Under the pieces are notes generated by a model. The model did not search any database, was not told where the DNA came from, and saw nothing but the letters and a program-made list of their open reading frames with translations. Below are positions 22,430-34,785 of a stretch of 64,000 nucleotides of DNA, piece by piece. Numbering within the stretch: the stretch's first letter is position 1; every line of letters begins with the position of its first letter. This DNA is from Neodontobutis hainanensis (lineage: Eukaryota > Chordata > Actinopteri > Gobiiformes > Odontobutidae). The position numbers and the translations under genes were made by a program. The stretch covers positions 1 through 64,000 of the forward strand of contig JALDNG010002763.1 in the NCBI GenBank assembly GCA_024349245.1. Reading direction: 5' to 3'.

Positions 22430-23980
22430 CTCTGATCTAACGCGGTTTAAATAATGTTAAGAGAAAAGAAAAGACTAGCAATAAAACAGGCCTCTGGAGG
22501 GAAAAGAATGTACTCTGGGAGACAAGACGCACTGCACCTGCGCCGTAAAGGTGGGGGATGCTAGGGTGATTGTAAGGGCCTTGAAGATAGTTTAAAAAAA
22601 TATATAAATAAAAAAGGAATTTGCATTTGTTGCAAAAAATAAAATAAAATAAAATAAAACTACAAGAAAAAATAAAAAAGTCATGAACTCACTCGGTTCA
22701 TTTGCCCAGTGTCACTCCCTCGCTGTCTCACCCAGTTTCCTGTCGACTACTGCCAAATAAAAGGAAAGAGACGTCGAGGACAAATTCAACAGTCATACAT
22801 GGATTGGTAAATAATGTCTTTGTCGCCCTCTTCTGGTGAATATAGAATAGTGTTTGAACCAAGTAGAGCACATTGTGTGTAAATACTCTGCCATTGAAAG
22901 ATTTATATCATAAAACTGCAGGACTAAACTTTAAGAATGCATCAAAAGGTGGTGGCATAACAGACCATAATAGAATCATGTTTTTCTACTTTATTTCTGC
23001 TTAATGTGCAAACCAGGCATGAAAACGGGTCAGGGTGAAAAAGGTGAGAAAGATATTACCCTCTAGGGGGTTCGGGGCATGCTCCCTGGAAGAAAAATTT
23101 AAATATTCCCTATTTTAAAGCATCAATCTGATGCATTTAGAGATGCATTTTTGCCAACCTGGGAGAGGCATTAAAACATAACTTCAGCCATGAGTCAAAA
23201 ATATTATGGCCTTCTTACTAAGTATTATGCAAGCCATTTCATGCCAGCCTGTCACTGGGTCTAAAATGTCCAGTATATACGAGGCACAATGTGGTATAAG
23301 GGCAACACAAATGGCTGAATGCATAAACCCCACAAGAGATGGTAGACATGCTATAGCTTAACTTGTCTTCTCTTCCATCATGATTGGAACAATGACAGAC
23401 AATACAATGTTACGCAATTCAGATTTTAACACATTTTATTGTCAAAGATAACAATTTACATTATAGTTCGTTAGAAACGCTTAGAAGCAGATCTCATTTT
23501 TTCTTCTTTGCCTGGACCACCAGTGTCTCCATGGCCCGCGCTGTTTTGCCACATGTCTCAGCCTTGCCTTTTCTCCTCTTCAGCAGTCTGTTTCTTGACA
23601 CTTCACTTTACCTTCAGCCTTGTCAGTCCCCTCACCTCAAAATCATCTACAGTACACGCCCTGGAAAAACGAGTTGTAGATATTTAAGAAAGAAGCACTA
23701 ACATTAACAGTGTTTCTTTTATTGTAATTTACCGTCAGCTATAAAAGCTAGCAGGTAACTTTAGTAACGATATCATGCTAATGTTAGACTCACGTTAACG
23801 GTAGCGTTAGCTAACATTAAGAATTTGCCACCGGAGCTTTACAATAGCTGGCTAACGCTATGCGTTCTCTCCTGCTGTGTTTAATGACTCAATTCATCAA
23901 GTTGGAGCTAACGTTAGCTTATGTCAACAGAGCTCCTAAGTAACTAACAGATATACCAGAAAATATTAAAAGAAACCATC
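22430..23980. other. intergenic region without recognised genes
   Basis: A short AAAAT pentamer repeat lies near 22637-22660. A stretch near 23060-23100 (CCCTCTAGGGGGTTCGGGGC) looks like part of a dispersed repeat but no ends were found. No exon is supported. Confidence 0.4.
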
Positions 23981-23986
23981 ACTCAC

Positions 23987-24263
23987 CAAATTCAGTCAGG
24001 TAAAATCTCAGAGGACAGATGTGCTTCTTCAGCTTCTGATAGTGGTCTGCACTCCATTGGTGTGCACGCTCTGGTAAGCACGAACCTGGCTGGCACGCGC
24101 GAATGCAATCTGCTTGTAAACCAATCAGGTAATGGTACTCCCCTACCTTCCCAGAGAAACAAACTGGTGAAGCAAGGCCATTCGTGCTACTTCCATGCAC
24201 TCGCGGTCCCTTCTGGCACTCGCACCTGTTCTCCGGTACCCCCTCCCCCTCCCCTCTAAACAT
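23987..24263 (-). other. possible 5' exon of an unknown gene
   Basis: A minus-strand open frame ends in HICPLRFYLTEF immediately before a good donor (GTGAGTGATGG). Its N-terminal part is Gly/Cys-rich and resembles nothing I know. It may be an exon of an unidentified gene or of a transposon; there is no partner exon in view. Confidence 0.25.
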
Positions 24264-24814
24264 TTTCTCATCGAATCTATACGATTCACGAGGTCACCTA
24301 TTTTGGTTTCAAAACGGCGAATTTCGCCGAAAGGTGAGCGATTTTCATGTCTGGTGCAAACTAACTCCAGCATACTAACTATGCAATCAATTGGGTTTTA
24401 TAAAAATCACTCAGTGCTCGATTTATTAGTCTGGCTATGTGGCTAAGCTAACTGTAACATTCCAAACACATAGTTTGTATAAATGAGCACATAATTAACA
24501 ATTTACGGCTTCGATCAAATGTTCACAAACATGTCTTGCAGCTAAAAACACTTTTTCTATTTGATTTATGTGTGTGCATTTTGAAAAACATAAATAACCT
24601 ACTTTTCTCTGACCTGTTGAGTAAAGACAGAATGCATTAGGAGATGTGGACAAAGTCCGAGTTCGAGAGTTTCAGACGAACCCCAGAAGGGGCACAGATG
24701 GGATTTTTAACCTTGTTGCTGGTTTCTGCTAGCAAGGGCTGGTGGTAACATACCAACAGATAATCTTAACCTGCGAGACATGAGGCGGCAAACGGAGCTA
24801 AGCTAAGACGGAGT

Positions 24815-25428
24815 AGCAGTGAATCTTGGGGTCTTGTTAACGAGTGAGGGAATGAGGGCGTGAGATCGACAGACGGATCGGTGCAGCTTCTGCAGTGATG
24901 CTTTCGATGTACCGGTCTGTCGTGGTGAAGAAGGAGCTGAGCTGTAAGGCAACGCTCTCGATTTACGTTCCTACTCTCACCTATGGTCATGAGCTTTGGG
25001 TCATGACCGAAAGAACAAGATCCCGGATACAGGCGGCCGAAATGAGCTTTCTCCGCAGAGTGGCGGGGCGCTCCCTTAGAGATAGGGTGAGGAGCTCGGT
25101 CACTCGGGAGGAGCTCAAAGTAGAGCCACTGCTCCTTCACATCGAGAGGAGCCAGCTGAGGTGGCTCGGGCATCTGTTTCGGATGCCTCCTGGACGCCTC
25201 CCTAGGGAGGTGTTCCAGGCATGTCCCACCGGGAGGACACCCCGGGGAAGACCTAGGACACGCTGGAGGGACTATGTCTCTCGGCTGGCCTGGGAACGCC
25301 TCGGTGTCCCCCTGGAAGAGCTGGAGGAAGTGTCTGGGGAGAGGGAAGTCTGGGCTTCTCTACTTAGACTGCTGCCCCCGCGACCCGGCCCCGGGTAAGC
25401 AGTAGAAGATGGATGGATGGATGGATAG
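24815..25428 (+). mobile_element. LINE ORF2 C-terminal fragment with ATGG tail
   Basis: The open frame 24895-25398 reads as the end of a non-LTR reverse transcriptase: GHELWVMTERTRSRIQAAEM, FLRRVAGRSLRDRVRSS, RWLGHLFRMPPGR, RGRPRTRWRDYVSRLAWE, and a Pro-rich end. It is followed by a stop and a GATGGATGGATGG tail. This sequence type is very abundant in teleosts. The 5' part is truncated, and a small deletion near 24960 removes part of the fingers/palm. No active-site box is present. Confidence 0.75.
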
Positions 25429-25429
25429 A

Positions 25430-25946
25430 AATAGCTCTTTCAAATAATCTGTGACTCATTAAGAACTATATCTTTTTTCTATTGCCCATAATTTAAAAAG
25501 CATAAGCAAGCATAAACATGATTTTGAAAACATGATCTATATCCTTCGTGCCATAAACATAGTTTCCAGCTGTAAGAGGATGTAAAAGAGTCTATGTAGG
25601 CATTTATTTGTTGTTTGGACAAACTTAGCACCACACCAATACAGTACAATCGATTATAATGTTATGCCAGGATCATAATTTAGTTTTTAAAGTCCAGATA
25701 AAACTATTTGACAATAATTTTTTTTTATCCAACCATTCTCTTTGTGTTCATTCACTGTTTGATGTAAAATCCCATTATTACATTAGCTATTCCCCATAAC
25801 AAAATATTCTGCCACATTTGGGAAAGTCTGCTGATTTTCCCAAATGTGGCAGAATATTTACTTATATTGTTTGTTGATTGTTTTTTGTTTCTTCATTTTT
25901 TTTTACAGTTAGTAAAAGTCTGGAAAAAAAACACCTGTTTAGTCAT
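25430..25946. other. spacer with perfect hairpin
   Basis: AT-rich DNA without genes. It includes a perfect inverted repeat described separately at 25802-25859. Confidence 0.5.
25802..25859. repeat. perfect 24-bp inverted repeat, 10-nt loop
   Basis: The arms 25802-25825 and 25836-25859 are exact reverse complements (left arm core ATTCTGCCACATTTGGGAAA). The loop is GTCTGCTGAT. No element ends are evident outside the arms. Confidence 0.9.
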
Positions 25947-26195
25947 CAGTGTTGGGAGTAACACATTACAAAAGTAAATCATTACAGTAATTTATTACTT
26001 TTTTACAAAAAAACTTCTGCGAGACCGCAAGATTTCATTAATCTCTTGTTGGTGTAACTTTGTTATTGCGTGACATAGTCCAGTGAAGGCGGGTTTTACA
26101 GGAGTGGCGCGAGGCATAATTTCTGCCCCTGCTGTGCTCGCGAGTCGCGCTTGCCAGTGGAAAAGCGGCTAATGAAGATGGCAGAAGACGACTGT

Positions 26196-26234
26196 ACATT
26201 CACGAGGTGGACGTATGCTCCACCTCGTGAATGT
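26196..26234. repeat. perfect 16-bp inverted repeat, 7-nt loop
   Basis: ACATTCACGAGGTGGA (26196-26211) pairs exactly with TCCACCTCGTGAATGT (26219-26234). It lies just inside the outer element, upstream of the nested insertion. Confidence 0.9.
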
Positions 26235-27028
26235 TAGTCTTTTTTAGAGGCAAAGGCCTAAGGCAGGGGTACTCAATAGGCGGACCGCGGTCCGGAACCG
26301 AACCCCGAGAGACTTTGATCTGGACCGCAAGACATTATTCATAATTACAAGCGCATTGTGTAAAACACATTTTTGAACCGGCACTTCTAGGACAGCTAGG
26401 TCAACGCGTGGGTCCTCAGGTTACTATGGTTACGGACAGAGCAGCGGCAAATTCAACATGTTTAGCGTAGCCTGATAATAAGTTAGAAACGAAAAAAAAT
26501 CTAAAAGTTGAGCCTTGGCAAAACATAACGAAGATTCACTGACGTTATGGACAGAGAGGGAACGTTTATTTTAGTTTATTCATCTCCTAAGCTCCGTGTC
26601 AGAGTCAAAGCTGAACAACAGCACATTATTGTCCAGTCCAGGCTGCTGTGATAATCAGAATAAATCCAGAACTGAACCAGGACTGGACAGTTTTTATGTC
26701 AGGATTAAAAAGACTCAGAGGGAAGTGAGGACGTCTAATAATGTGGTGAGTTGTACATTTGTCTGTCATCTTCTTTATTGTGTTGTAAGTGAGGTACTTG
26801 ACTCATTTGTCGCATATTAGTAGCAGTAGTAGAAATAGTAGTAATAGCTCACGCTATTCGCTTTCATTTGAACCCATCACATGTTCATTTGGGTGATTAA
26901 AAACAGAAAAGGTGTCAAAGAAGGGTTTGGAGATGAGTCTTCCTAAAGTTGTGTCACTTTAGTTTCTGACTATTACTATACTAAACTATAGTTTCTGCTA
27001 TTACAGCAATTAGGATTAATTACGGGGT

Positions 27029-27062
27029 AATTAATGTTACCCCGTGTGGGGTAACATTAATT
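27029..27062. repeat. perfect 15-bp inverted repeat, 4-nt loop
   Basis: AATTAATGTTACCCC and GGGGTAACATTAATT flank GTGT. A further CCCCACACGGG follows shortly after. Confidence 0.9.
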
Positions 27063-27661
27063 TAACTGTTACCCCCACACGGGAAAACAAAGGATAAAAT
27101 ACAGAATACAGTGGACATTCATCTCCAGATTGTTTAAAGAGTAACTAAACCCTAAAACAACTTATTTTAGTTTATGATCTGTATGAATGGGGCCTCATTA
27201 GTGCTGTCCATTGATCTGACTAAAAGTTTTGACAATTGAGTATAAAGTATATTAATTTTAAAAAATATGGTGTAAAACCGTCTAAGTGCTGCCCCCTTCA
27301 GGTTGAACGGTAATTATTGTAGTTGCTAAAACTGTGACGTATACTGGCTCGACTAACGGCTCCCCACCCATGACCCTGGCACGTCACCCTTGGCATTGTT
27401 TACTCCTGGTATAAAAACATCTTGTTCTGTCAAAACCCGTAGCCAGTCAGCGTATATTAGCATCTAGTTAGCATAGCCATTTATATAGATATTTAGATTA
27501 TTTCTCACAGCCTAGATAATTAAATAGCATAGCAGTTAGTTCTTAGTGTAGTATTGTTATAAGCATAGTTAGTTAGTGGCACAGTATTGCATCAGTTAGG
27601 ATAGCTTAGGTTAGCATAGATTTTTTTTTGCATTAGAGCTGTATTTAGTGTGGTCGTTAGA

Positions 27662-29945
27662 ATGGGGCGTAGGTGTAGTGTTGCTGGTTACAACAGCACT
27701 GTTGGACTGCATAGATTTCCAGCAGACTTAGAAATAAGTGGTTACATGCACTTGGCCGAGACCGAGAGTTACCGCTGAGAGCTGGAGTGTGCAACCTGCA
27801 TTTTACACGGGATTGCTTCTCACGCAATGGAGGTGGAAATGGGCTTCTCCAAAATGCTCAGGCTAAAAGCACTGCAGTGCCAAACGCTGCTCCTCTTGCA
27901 CGGACTCCACCACTGCAGCAGTGTCTTCAGGTAAGTGAGCATATATTTATATATATATTTATCCTATTAAACTAAAATTAATTCATCAGTTTGTCATATT
28001 GCTAGTTAGATACAGTATGCTAAACGTTAGCTTCAGCTTCAGATACCGTGGCGCTAACGGGTCTGTCGCAGACTAGTGTAGATACTCCCTTGTTTCTCAG
28101 CACACACAGATATCTAGCATTACTATGTTATTACTCAATATTACGTTAGTCTTTTCTCATACTTTGCTGTACTTGTATCAGTGATGCAGCACTAAAGAAG
28201 CTTTATTTTTGTGACTTTGGACTTGGCCAAACATACGTGTGTTCTAACAGAGGGCATTTTTACGCTGTCTTGGATAGCTGTGTTGGACTTGTGCGTTTTG
28301 TGTAAAGCTTACTCATTTAATTAAAAGCAGCAAAAATGCGCACTATTGTTGTAAATTGCATATTGCTGCTCCACGAGGCTATATGTGACTGTTTGTGTCT
28401 GGCCATGTCTTATTTGAGATTCTTCGCTTTGTGAGAACATTTGTGTCACTAATATTTATTTATTGCATTGTAAAATATCTGAAATGATTGAATTTAGGAC
28501 TAATTTTAGATGACCAGAGAAATTGGGTGCCAGACAGAACCAGTCAGCTCCAGATCTGCAGGTGTGCAGACTAAGGTGAAGCCTATCAGGAGAAGCAAAT
28601 GTGAGTTTGAATACTATTGTATTGTACTGTACTATTATATAGTCAAGATGATTTAATGTTGTTTTGCACTTATAATGCTTATTGATAACAAATCTATTAT
28701 AATTTGCACAGCCACCCAGGCCAGAATGCCTAACAGGAGTGTGTGGTGTGACACAGGCACACTGATGGAGTCTTTCACAGAGTGTCCCAGGGCAACCTCT
28801 ACACCAATAAAGAGGAAAAGATGTGACGTGTCCACTGATGACTCAAGCTACTATCCAGATGGAAGTGAGAGCACTATGGACTGTACCAGGTAATCTGTTT
28901 AGTCTCATTAGGTTTTTCAGTTATATTTGACTGTTTCTAAAAAACTTTTTTATTTTCTTTACTTTTACATAGCGTCTTCAATGAAGTGTTACCACACAAA
29001 CATACTAAGTACATAGTTTATGAAGATAAATTGCTGGAGCTTTTTAGAAAATGCCCTGTCTGCAGCTGGAGTTGTGCTGTTTCACAATCAACCATTGGGA
29101 TACTTCTCCAAGTCAAACAGCATTGTGCTCACTGCGAGTACTCCAGGGACTGGTCGAGCCAGCCAACGGTAAACAATATACCAGCGGGAAACCTACAGCT
29201 TTGTGCAGCTATTCTGTTCACTGGCTCATCATTTTGCCAGACATCAAAGGTGAGAGATAATATATAGTGCCCTTATGTTTGCACACCAAGTCATTTTATG
29301 AAGATGTCTGTTTTTTTTCTTTAGTTCTTAGATGCTTTCAAAATCAAGGGAATCTCTGAGCAGTGCTTTCACAAGCATCAGGCCAGACTCCTTATTCCCA
29401 CAATAAACTGGCAGTGGAAGATTGAGCAGGATATCCTTATTGAAAACACCATTGCTGCTGGGGCTGTGACTCTTGGTGGGGACATGAGCTGATTCACCCG
29501 GTAATAAATAACTTCTTTATGTACATACATACATACAGCAGCTGCTGCTGCTGCTACTGGGCTTTGTTGACTAAAGTGCAAATAACAATTGTAGGACATT
29601 CAGCAAAATATGGCAGCTATACAATGATGGATCTCAAAGCCAATATGGTCATAGACATCCAACTAGTCCAGGTACTACACAATGAAGTATTTTGTTATGT
29701 GAAAAACTATATACTGCGCATTGCTCTAAAGTACTTTTGAGTTTGCAGAGCAATAAAGTCGGAAACAGCCAACGAATGGAGAAGGAAGGATTTGTAAGAA
29801 GCCTGTCTCTTCTTGAGCAAAGAGGTGTCGTGGTCCAGTCCTTGGTGACCGACCGACATTCAGGTGTACAGAAGTTCATGAGGGAGCAAAAAAAGGACAT
29901 TAGACACTTCTTTTACCCTTGGCATATGGGAAAGGGTTTTGGTGT
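27662..29945 (+). pseudogene. Kolobok transposase gene with THAP exon
   Basis: Exons are 27662-27930 (THAP), 28510-28600, 28712-28889, 28973-29249, 29325-29500, 29595-29671 and 29749 onwards, all with AG/GT borders. The THAP exon has MGRRCSVAGYN, LHRFPAD and VCNLHFTRDCF; the second zinc-ligand Cys is Tyr (27689-27691), and a frame change separates DLEI from KWLHAL. Later exons carry two CxxC-type pairs (CPVCSWSC and CAHCEYSRDW), a GGDM acidic motif, the HSAKYGSYTMMDL-like block and VTDRHSGVQKFMRE. THAP binds the transposon ends and the acidic residues would cut DNA. After GGDM a 2-nt loss gives a stop. The C-terminal third is missing or in scraps (30120-30250). The source is dead. Confidence 0.7.
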
Positions 29946-30000
29946 GTGTGTATATATATATATGTGTGTGTGTGTGTATGTATGTGTGTGTGTGTGTATA
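29940..30000. repeat. TG/TA microsatellite
   Basis: Mixed TG and TA dinucleotides interrupt the transposase reading frame. Confidence 0.85.
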
Positions 30001-31769
30001 TTGCTACATGTTTACTTTGAGTTTTATAGCTGATTTACAGAATTGTGTAGTGTGTAAGTCCAATTATAAATGCTCCTTTATTTTATTTTTATTTTATTTA
30101 TAAAAAAACATATTCAAAAATCCAGTGGGGGAAGAAAACCTCTGTATGGTCCTTCAGGAAACTCTTCCCTGACCCTGGTCACAGCGCAGGAAGGTATGAC
30201 CACTCTTACGTGTTGGCCAAGGTACAGCACCACCTCACGACATTGCGATAAGCATAGGAGGTGCACGTGTATGTTGAAGTGGAGGGTAAAAAAATAAAAT
30301 GATTTATAATAATATTGATCTTTTCATACTGGAACTAACATGTTTGTAAGTGTATCTTCCATTTCACCAAATAACTGGAGATAAGTGCCATATATAGCTT
30401 GTAATACATAGGGGTTTAGAGCTACTGGCTCAAAGCCTGGATGGGCTGTTATGCAGTCTACTCCACCAATCTCGTCACACCTATGCATTACCTACAATAT
30501 GAGAATGCTTACTTTTACTTTACTCTGTTAGGATGATTTATTTATTATTTGATATGCGAGGATTGTGGGTTTTGTGTAGATTACTTAGTAAATGAATTAA
30601 GTGTACTGAACAATCTGGGTCTTGTGATATTTCATAGCTATACCTTGGGTATCTCCCTACAACAGACATTCTCTCCCGGGGACAGAGAGCTGCAGTGCCC
30701 ACAGGTGCACCTGTTGAGACAATAATTTCTAACTAGATTTCAAATATTTTTTTGCTTAATTATTAACACTACATGCCAAAATCAAACTAAATGCATAGGT
30801 TTGCAATTTTTAAAAAGTTTGTTAGCCTAAATTAGCCGTAATGCTAATTTTTACCACTCCGACACTGGCCCCATTCTCTCTTGCGATGCTGCTTCGATAG
30901 CATTGCCGGTCTCTGGGCCTGCGACTTGAGCCAGCGGCTCGAATTGATAAGGCTCTGGCCCTGTCTGTAATGACAATTCACCCTCCTCCTCTTCGGGTGA
31001 AGGAGGGGGAGAAAAGTCCTCCACTTCAAATGACCGCTCTGTTGCAAAGCTACTTGCGTCACTCCAGTCACTCTACATCTTTGCACTTCTCACATCTGAG
31101 CTGTCAATCAATCTGCATCTGTCTCCGCCCACTTTTCCAGCATTTTTCAAATATTGCCAGTGGGCGGAATTGCTTCTGACCAGGGGTTTAGTTGCACTTT
31201 AAGAGGCTGTAGGTGTGGAATAAAGGAGACTTTACTTTAAAGAATTATATTCAAACCTAAATCCTTTTATTTAAATTTTCCGGACCCTCACTTGAGTAAA
31301 GTTAACTAAGTGGACCTCGGCTGATCTAATTGAAGAACCCTGGCCTAAGGATTTTTCTTCTGTGTTATCTTATTAAGCAGTTAGGCTATGTTTAGCCTGT
31401 GGACTAAAATTGCACTTTATACTTGAGAAAGCACAGCCTAAGCTATGTTCATCATGTGCACTTTGTGCATGACAGTTTTGTGTTAATTATATGCTTTATT
31501 GTTAGTATCCTGGATAGCCCACAGTCATTATGGAACATCAAATTGCCTTCTACTGATGTAAAATGCTCTGTATTACATTTTGTCATTTTAGAATTTTAAG
31601 TTCTACCTTGTAGTTATTTTTTTAAAGTAACTCAAAAGTAATACATGTGTAATGTAATCTATTACACTTCTGAGACAGTAATATTGTAAAGTATTACATT
31701 TAAATTACAGTAATAAGTAACCTATAATGTATTACAATTTGGAAGTAACTTGCACAACACTGTGACGAA

Positions 31770-33114
31770 AGTATAAGCCTTTTACTATTGTCCTTATGCT
31801 ATAAGGCCACTATGGTTACCGTTACCGCTACAGGCACACCTGAGGCAGGTATCAGGCCCTCGTAGGACCCTGGGGTCAGGAGTCAGAGCCGGTTGTAGCA
31901 CGCACACAGAGAAAACGTGTGTTCATTGACAACAGCGTGTAATGAGAACGTGGTACAAAATTATGAGGACTGGTTGATTATTATTGCGCTTTAGTTTTGG
32001 AAATTTAATTTACTTCCGCGAACACGAAGTTCGGCAACATTAAAAAGGAGCGGCTGAAGCGGGCGAATGTTTAGTGGAACCTTAATTAATTTATAACACT
32101 AGTGAAGACGGGATTAGCTCCGACAGTTTCTTCGTTGACTACATTTACACTTTTCTGCAGCAAAACCTCTAAAACACGAGCCTTTTAAATGTGGTCACAC
32201 TCACAAACAAAGACACAAACCTGGATTGTTGCAGGCGTCGTCCCAGACGAGACTGAGACTGTGTGACTCTGCAGCGGGAGGCGGACAAAGACGTCTGCTG
32301 TGAGCTTCGTGTCCACACAGAGACAGTGACTGTAGACGTTCCGGTTTTTGCGACAGAATTACGACAATAGTCGACACGCGTAAATGATTTAAATTCACTT
32401 GTGCAGATATGAACTCTCCACGCGCATATTATCGGTTCGTAAAAGGACTTTTGGCGGATTGGGGGCGGAAACTACCGGTGGCACTGACCTCCTGTGATTG
32501 GTCACCTTTCCAGTAATCCCGCCCCCTGATCCCTTGACCTCTTGCAATTTTTTGATTTACGGCAATCCACTTTGCTGCAGATCGTCGGAGATTAAACATT
32601 ACTGGAGTGTGCTGAGGTAATTAATTCTTCAAAATATTTAAAAACCTTTGTTTAGAGACACAGTAGATTCATATATATATGTTTGTATGTATACAGAAAA
32701 CATGCTGCACATGTAGCAAGTCCATTTAATAAGTTAGCTTTAGCTTAGCTTTGGCTGGTTTTCCATATATTTTGGTTTTGATTATTTCTCTGTTATCTTA
32801 TTTGTTCTTGGTATAAAATAGAAAACGGTCTGTTTTTTACTTCCAGATGCAGATTGTGTGAATAGTATTTGACTAGTAGTGAACAAAATTAACTGAAATA
32901 AAATAAACATAATACATAGCACAGATCAAATTGTTTACACAAATTTACTGTTATGAATTTGTAACGTATTTCATTGCTTATGAGCTTGGTCTAAGGGGTG
33001 CTAAAGTGTATTCTACTTTATTGAATGCCTTGTAAATGTCAAGGAACAGAATTTAGATATTTTAGGTCATTAGGTGAGAATAATTAGTCGCCTAACTTTA
33101 ATCTTTTTAACCAG
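31770..33114 (+). promoter_or_regulatory. promoter-like CpG-bearing region upstream of integrase-core gene
   Basis: At 32460-32530 are GGGGGCGGAA and GTGATTGGTCACC, GC-box and CCAAT-type sites, and ATTGGTCACC is near a CG-containing stretch. A likely untranslated first exon ends at GTGCTGAG followed by GTAATT near 32618. The same stretch recurs in copy B (48660-49999). Promoter activity is inference. Confidence 0.4.
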
Positions 33115-34785
33115 GACTGCTAATAGAATACAGCAACTTCAGATGGTTTTAAGCACTGTAGACACTGTAGTTGGAGAGATGGGCCCTAGGTACAGCATTG
33201 ACAAAGAAAGGCTGATCGAGTTATTGTACATGAATTTATCTGCAGATTGTATTTCAAAGTTACTCAGTGTTTCAGTCAGAAGTGTTTAAAGACGGATGAG
33301 TGAGTTTGGGCTCTCTGCTCGACAGAGGTACAGTGCTGTTACTGATGAGGAGCTTGATGATGCAGTCCAACAGATAAAGAATGAAATGCCTACAGCCGGG
33401 TATCGGTTTGTCAAAGTTGTGTCCATGGGTGTCCATGTACAGTGGAGAAGAGTGACTGCATCAATGCATCGAGTGGACTCTCTTGGGGTTTTCTCTCGAC
33501 TGACAAGTTTGGGCTGTGTTGTGTGAAGAAAGTACTCAGTCAGAGGCCCTCTGTCACTGTGGCATGTGGACACAAATCACAAACTCATCAGGTCCACACT
33601 AAACTTGTTTAGTGATACTAATTATTTGTGTTTGTTTTAGTTTTTTCTTTTATTATCTTCCCAACAGGTACAATATAGTTATTTTGGTGCAGTGGATGGG
33701 TACTCAAGGAAGGTAAACTTAAAAATATATTGCCCTGCATAAAAGACAGCTAATATCTGCAATGTGATCTCAAGACAGTGTACATATTGTCATACAGGTG
33801 ACGTGTTTGGAAGGAGCAAACAACAATCGTGCTTCAACTGCATTTGCTGCCTTCAGAAAAGCAACTGAGCAACATGGTATACCCTCAAGGTAAGTCTCAA
33901 AACATTTCTTTAAAGATTCAACATGGACAAATGACGATCTGGTTAATGTCCCATCTACTGCCCAGAGTCAGAGCTGATCAAGGAGTGGAGAACGTGAAGA
34001 TCGTTATGTTTACTGTGCGTGGAAGTGACAGAGAAAGCTTTATGTCTGGAAAAAGTGTCCATAATCAGAGGTGACCTTTTTTAAGTTGTTAATTTTGTGT
34101 TTTTGTGCCATGATTACAGTTTAAATCTAATTATGTATTTTTTTTATAATAGAATTGAAGGTTAATGGTGGGATGTCAGAGTGTGTGTGACATCAAAATA
34201 CTATGATACTCTTTACATCTTCAGAGATCACCTTCTTGATGTGTCTCAAGGAACAAAAAAGGTCAAAATTATTCAACTGTTAAACATCATTTTACGAGTT
34301 AATGATTACAATATTAATGCAACCTGTATTTGGTGAGACTAACCTACTCATACTTCTTTTTGATAAAGATCTTTTTGCTGTCCACCAAACATTCCTCCCA
34401 AGACTTAACACCGATCTACAGGCATTTGTAGAAGGTTGGAAAGACCACCCTCTGAGAACAGAAGGAAATAAAAACTCCAAACCAGATGTGGTTCTTAGGA
34501 ATGATATCAAATCCAACAAAGCAGCCAGAGAACCTTCAGGTAAAACAAGTAAATGTTTATGCACTAAATATTGACACCAGACCAGTACTAGTGTCGTGTT
34601 TTTAATTGTCAGGATATTCATGAGCCAGACATCGACTGGAGGTTGCTGTCGAATACAGACGGATGGAGGAATAATTGTGGTCCTGGAATTTGATCTTCCC
34701 CTGACTGAAGAGCAGCATGCTGGACTAGAGCTATTGTTGGCTCAAAATTTAAGAGACACCAACACCCGGACCTTTACCTAATGTG
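33115..34785 (+). pseudogene. DDE integrase-core-domain gene, copy A, broken
   Basis: Exons 33115-33591, 33668-33712, 33798-33889, 33966-34070, 34153 on, 34333-34541 and about 34614-34785 match a multi-copy teleost protein with an rve-type integrase core, related to transposases. The N-terminus has PRYSIDKERLIELLY and a helix-turn-helix-like VSVRSV. The core shows WHVDTNHKLI (Asp codon 33569-33571), RADQGVENV (Asp 33976-33978) and SVHNQRIE (Glu 34157-34159), so the triad is present. Lesions: TAA at 33287-33289 and TGA at 33524-33526 (both explainable by C-to-T), a 1-nt loss in a T-run in exon 2 before GAVDGYSRK, TAA at 34163-34165, and an extra A near 34472 absent from copy B. CGT after ATGGGC is also missing compared with copy B. 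Confidence 0.7.

Larger units (their letters stand above)
27138..31198 (+). mobile_element. Kolobok-type DNA transposon, decayed
   Basis: The ends AGAGTAACTAAACCCT and AGGGGTTTAGTTGCACT are imperfect inverted repeats, each bordered by TTAA (27134-27137 and 31199-31202), the target duplication of the Kolobok superfamily. The interior encodes a THAP domain and transposase exons on the plus strand. It sits inside the hAT-like element. The 3' part from 30968 on is also the start of the tandem duplication. Confidence 0.8.
26264..31342. mobile_element. hAT-like element nested in the outer transposon
   Basis: It begins CAGGGGTACTCAAT and ends ATTGAAGAACCCTG, imperfect inverted ends of hAT type. It is flanked by an exact 8-bp duplication GCCTAAGG at 26256-26263 and 31343-31350. 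An 8-bp duplication is the hAT hallmark. No hAT transposase was found; nearly all its interior is the Kolobok element. Confidence 0.8.
25947..31762. mobile_element. outer DNA transposon with CAGTGTTG ends
   Basis: The left end CAGTGTTGGGAGTAACACAT is mirrored by the right end ...TTGCACAACACTG at 31762. Both sides continue with repeated GTAA/TTAC text (TTACAGTAATTTATTACTT on the left, AATTACAGTAATAAGTAACC on the right). Removing the inner insertion leaves about 730 bp, so it is a non-autonomous element. Flanking bases do not give a clear target duplication, so the superfamily is unsure. Confidence 0.6.

Noticed and set aside
30844..31179. Small frames at the Kolobok tail recurring at 47864-48133
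   Set aside because: They fall in the 3' non-coding part of the transposon, with no match to its transposase exons.
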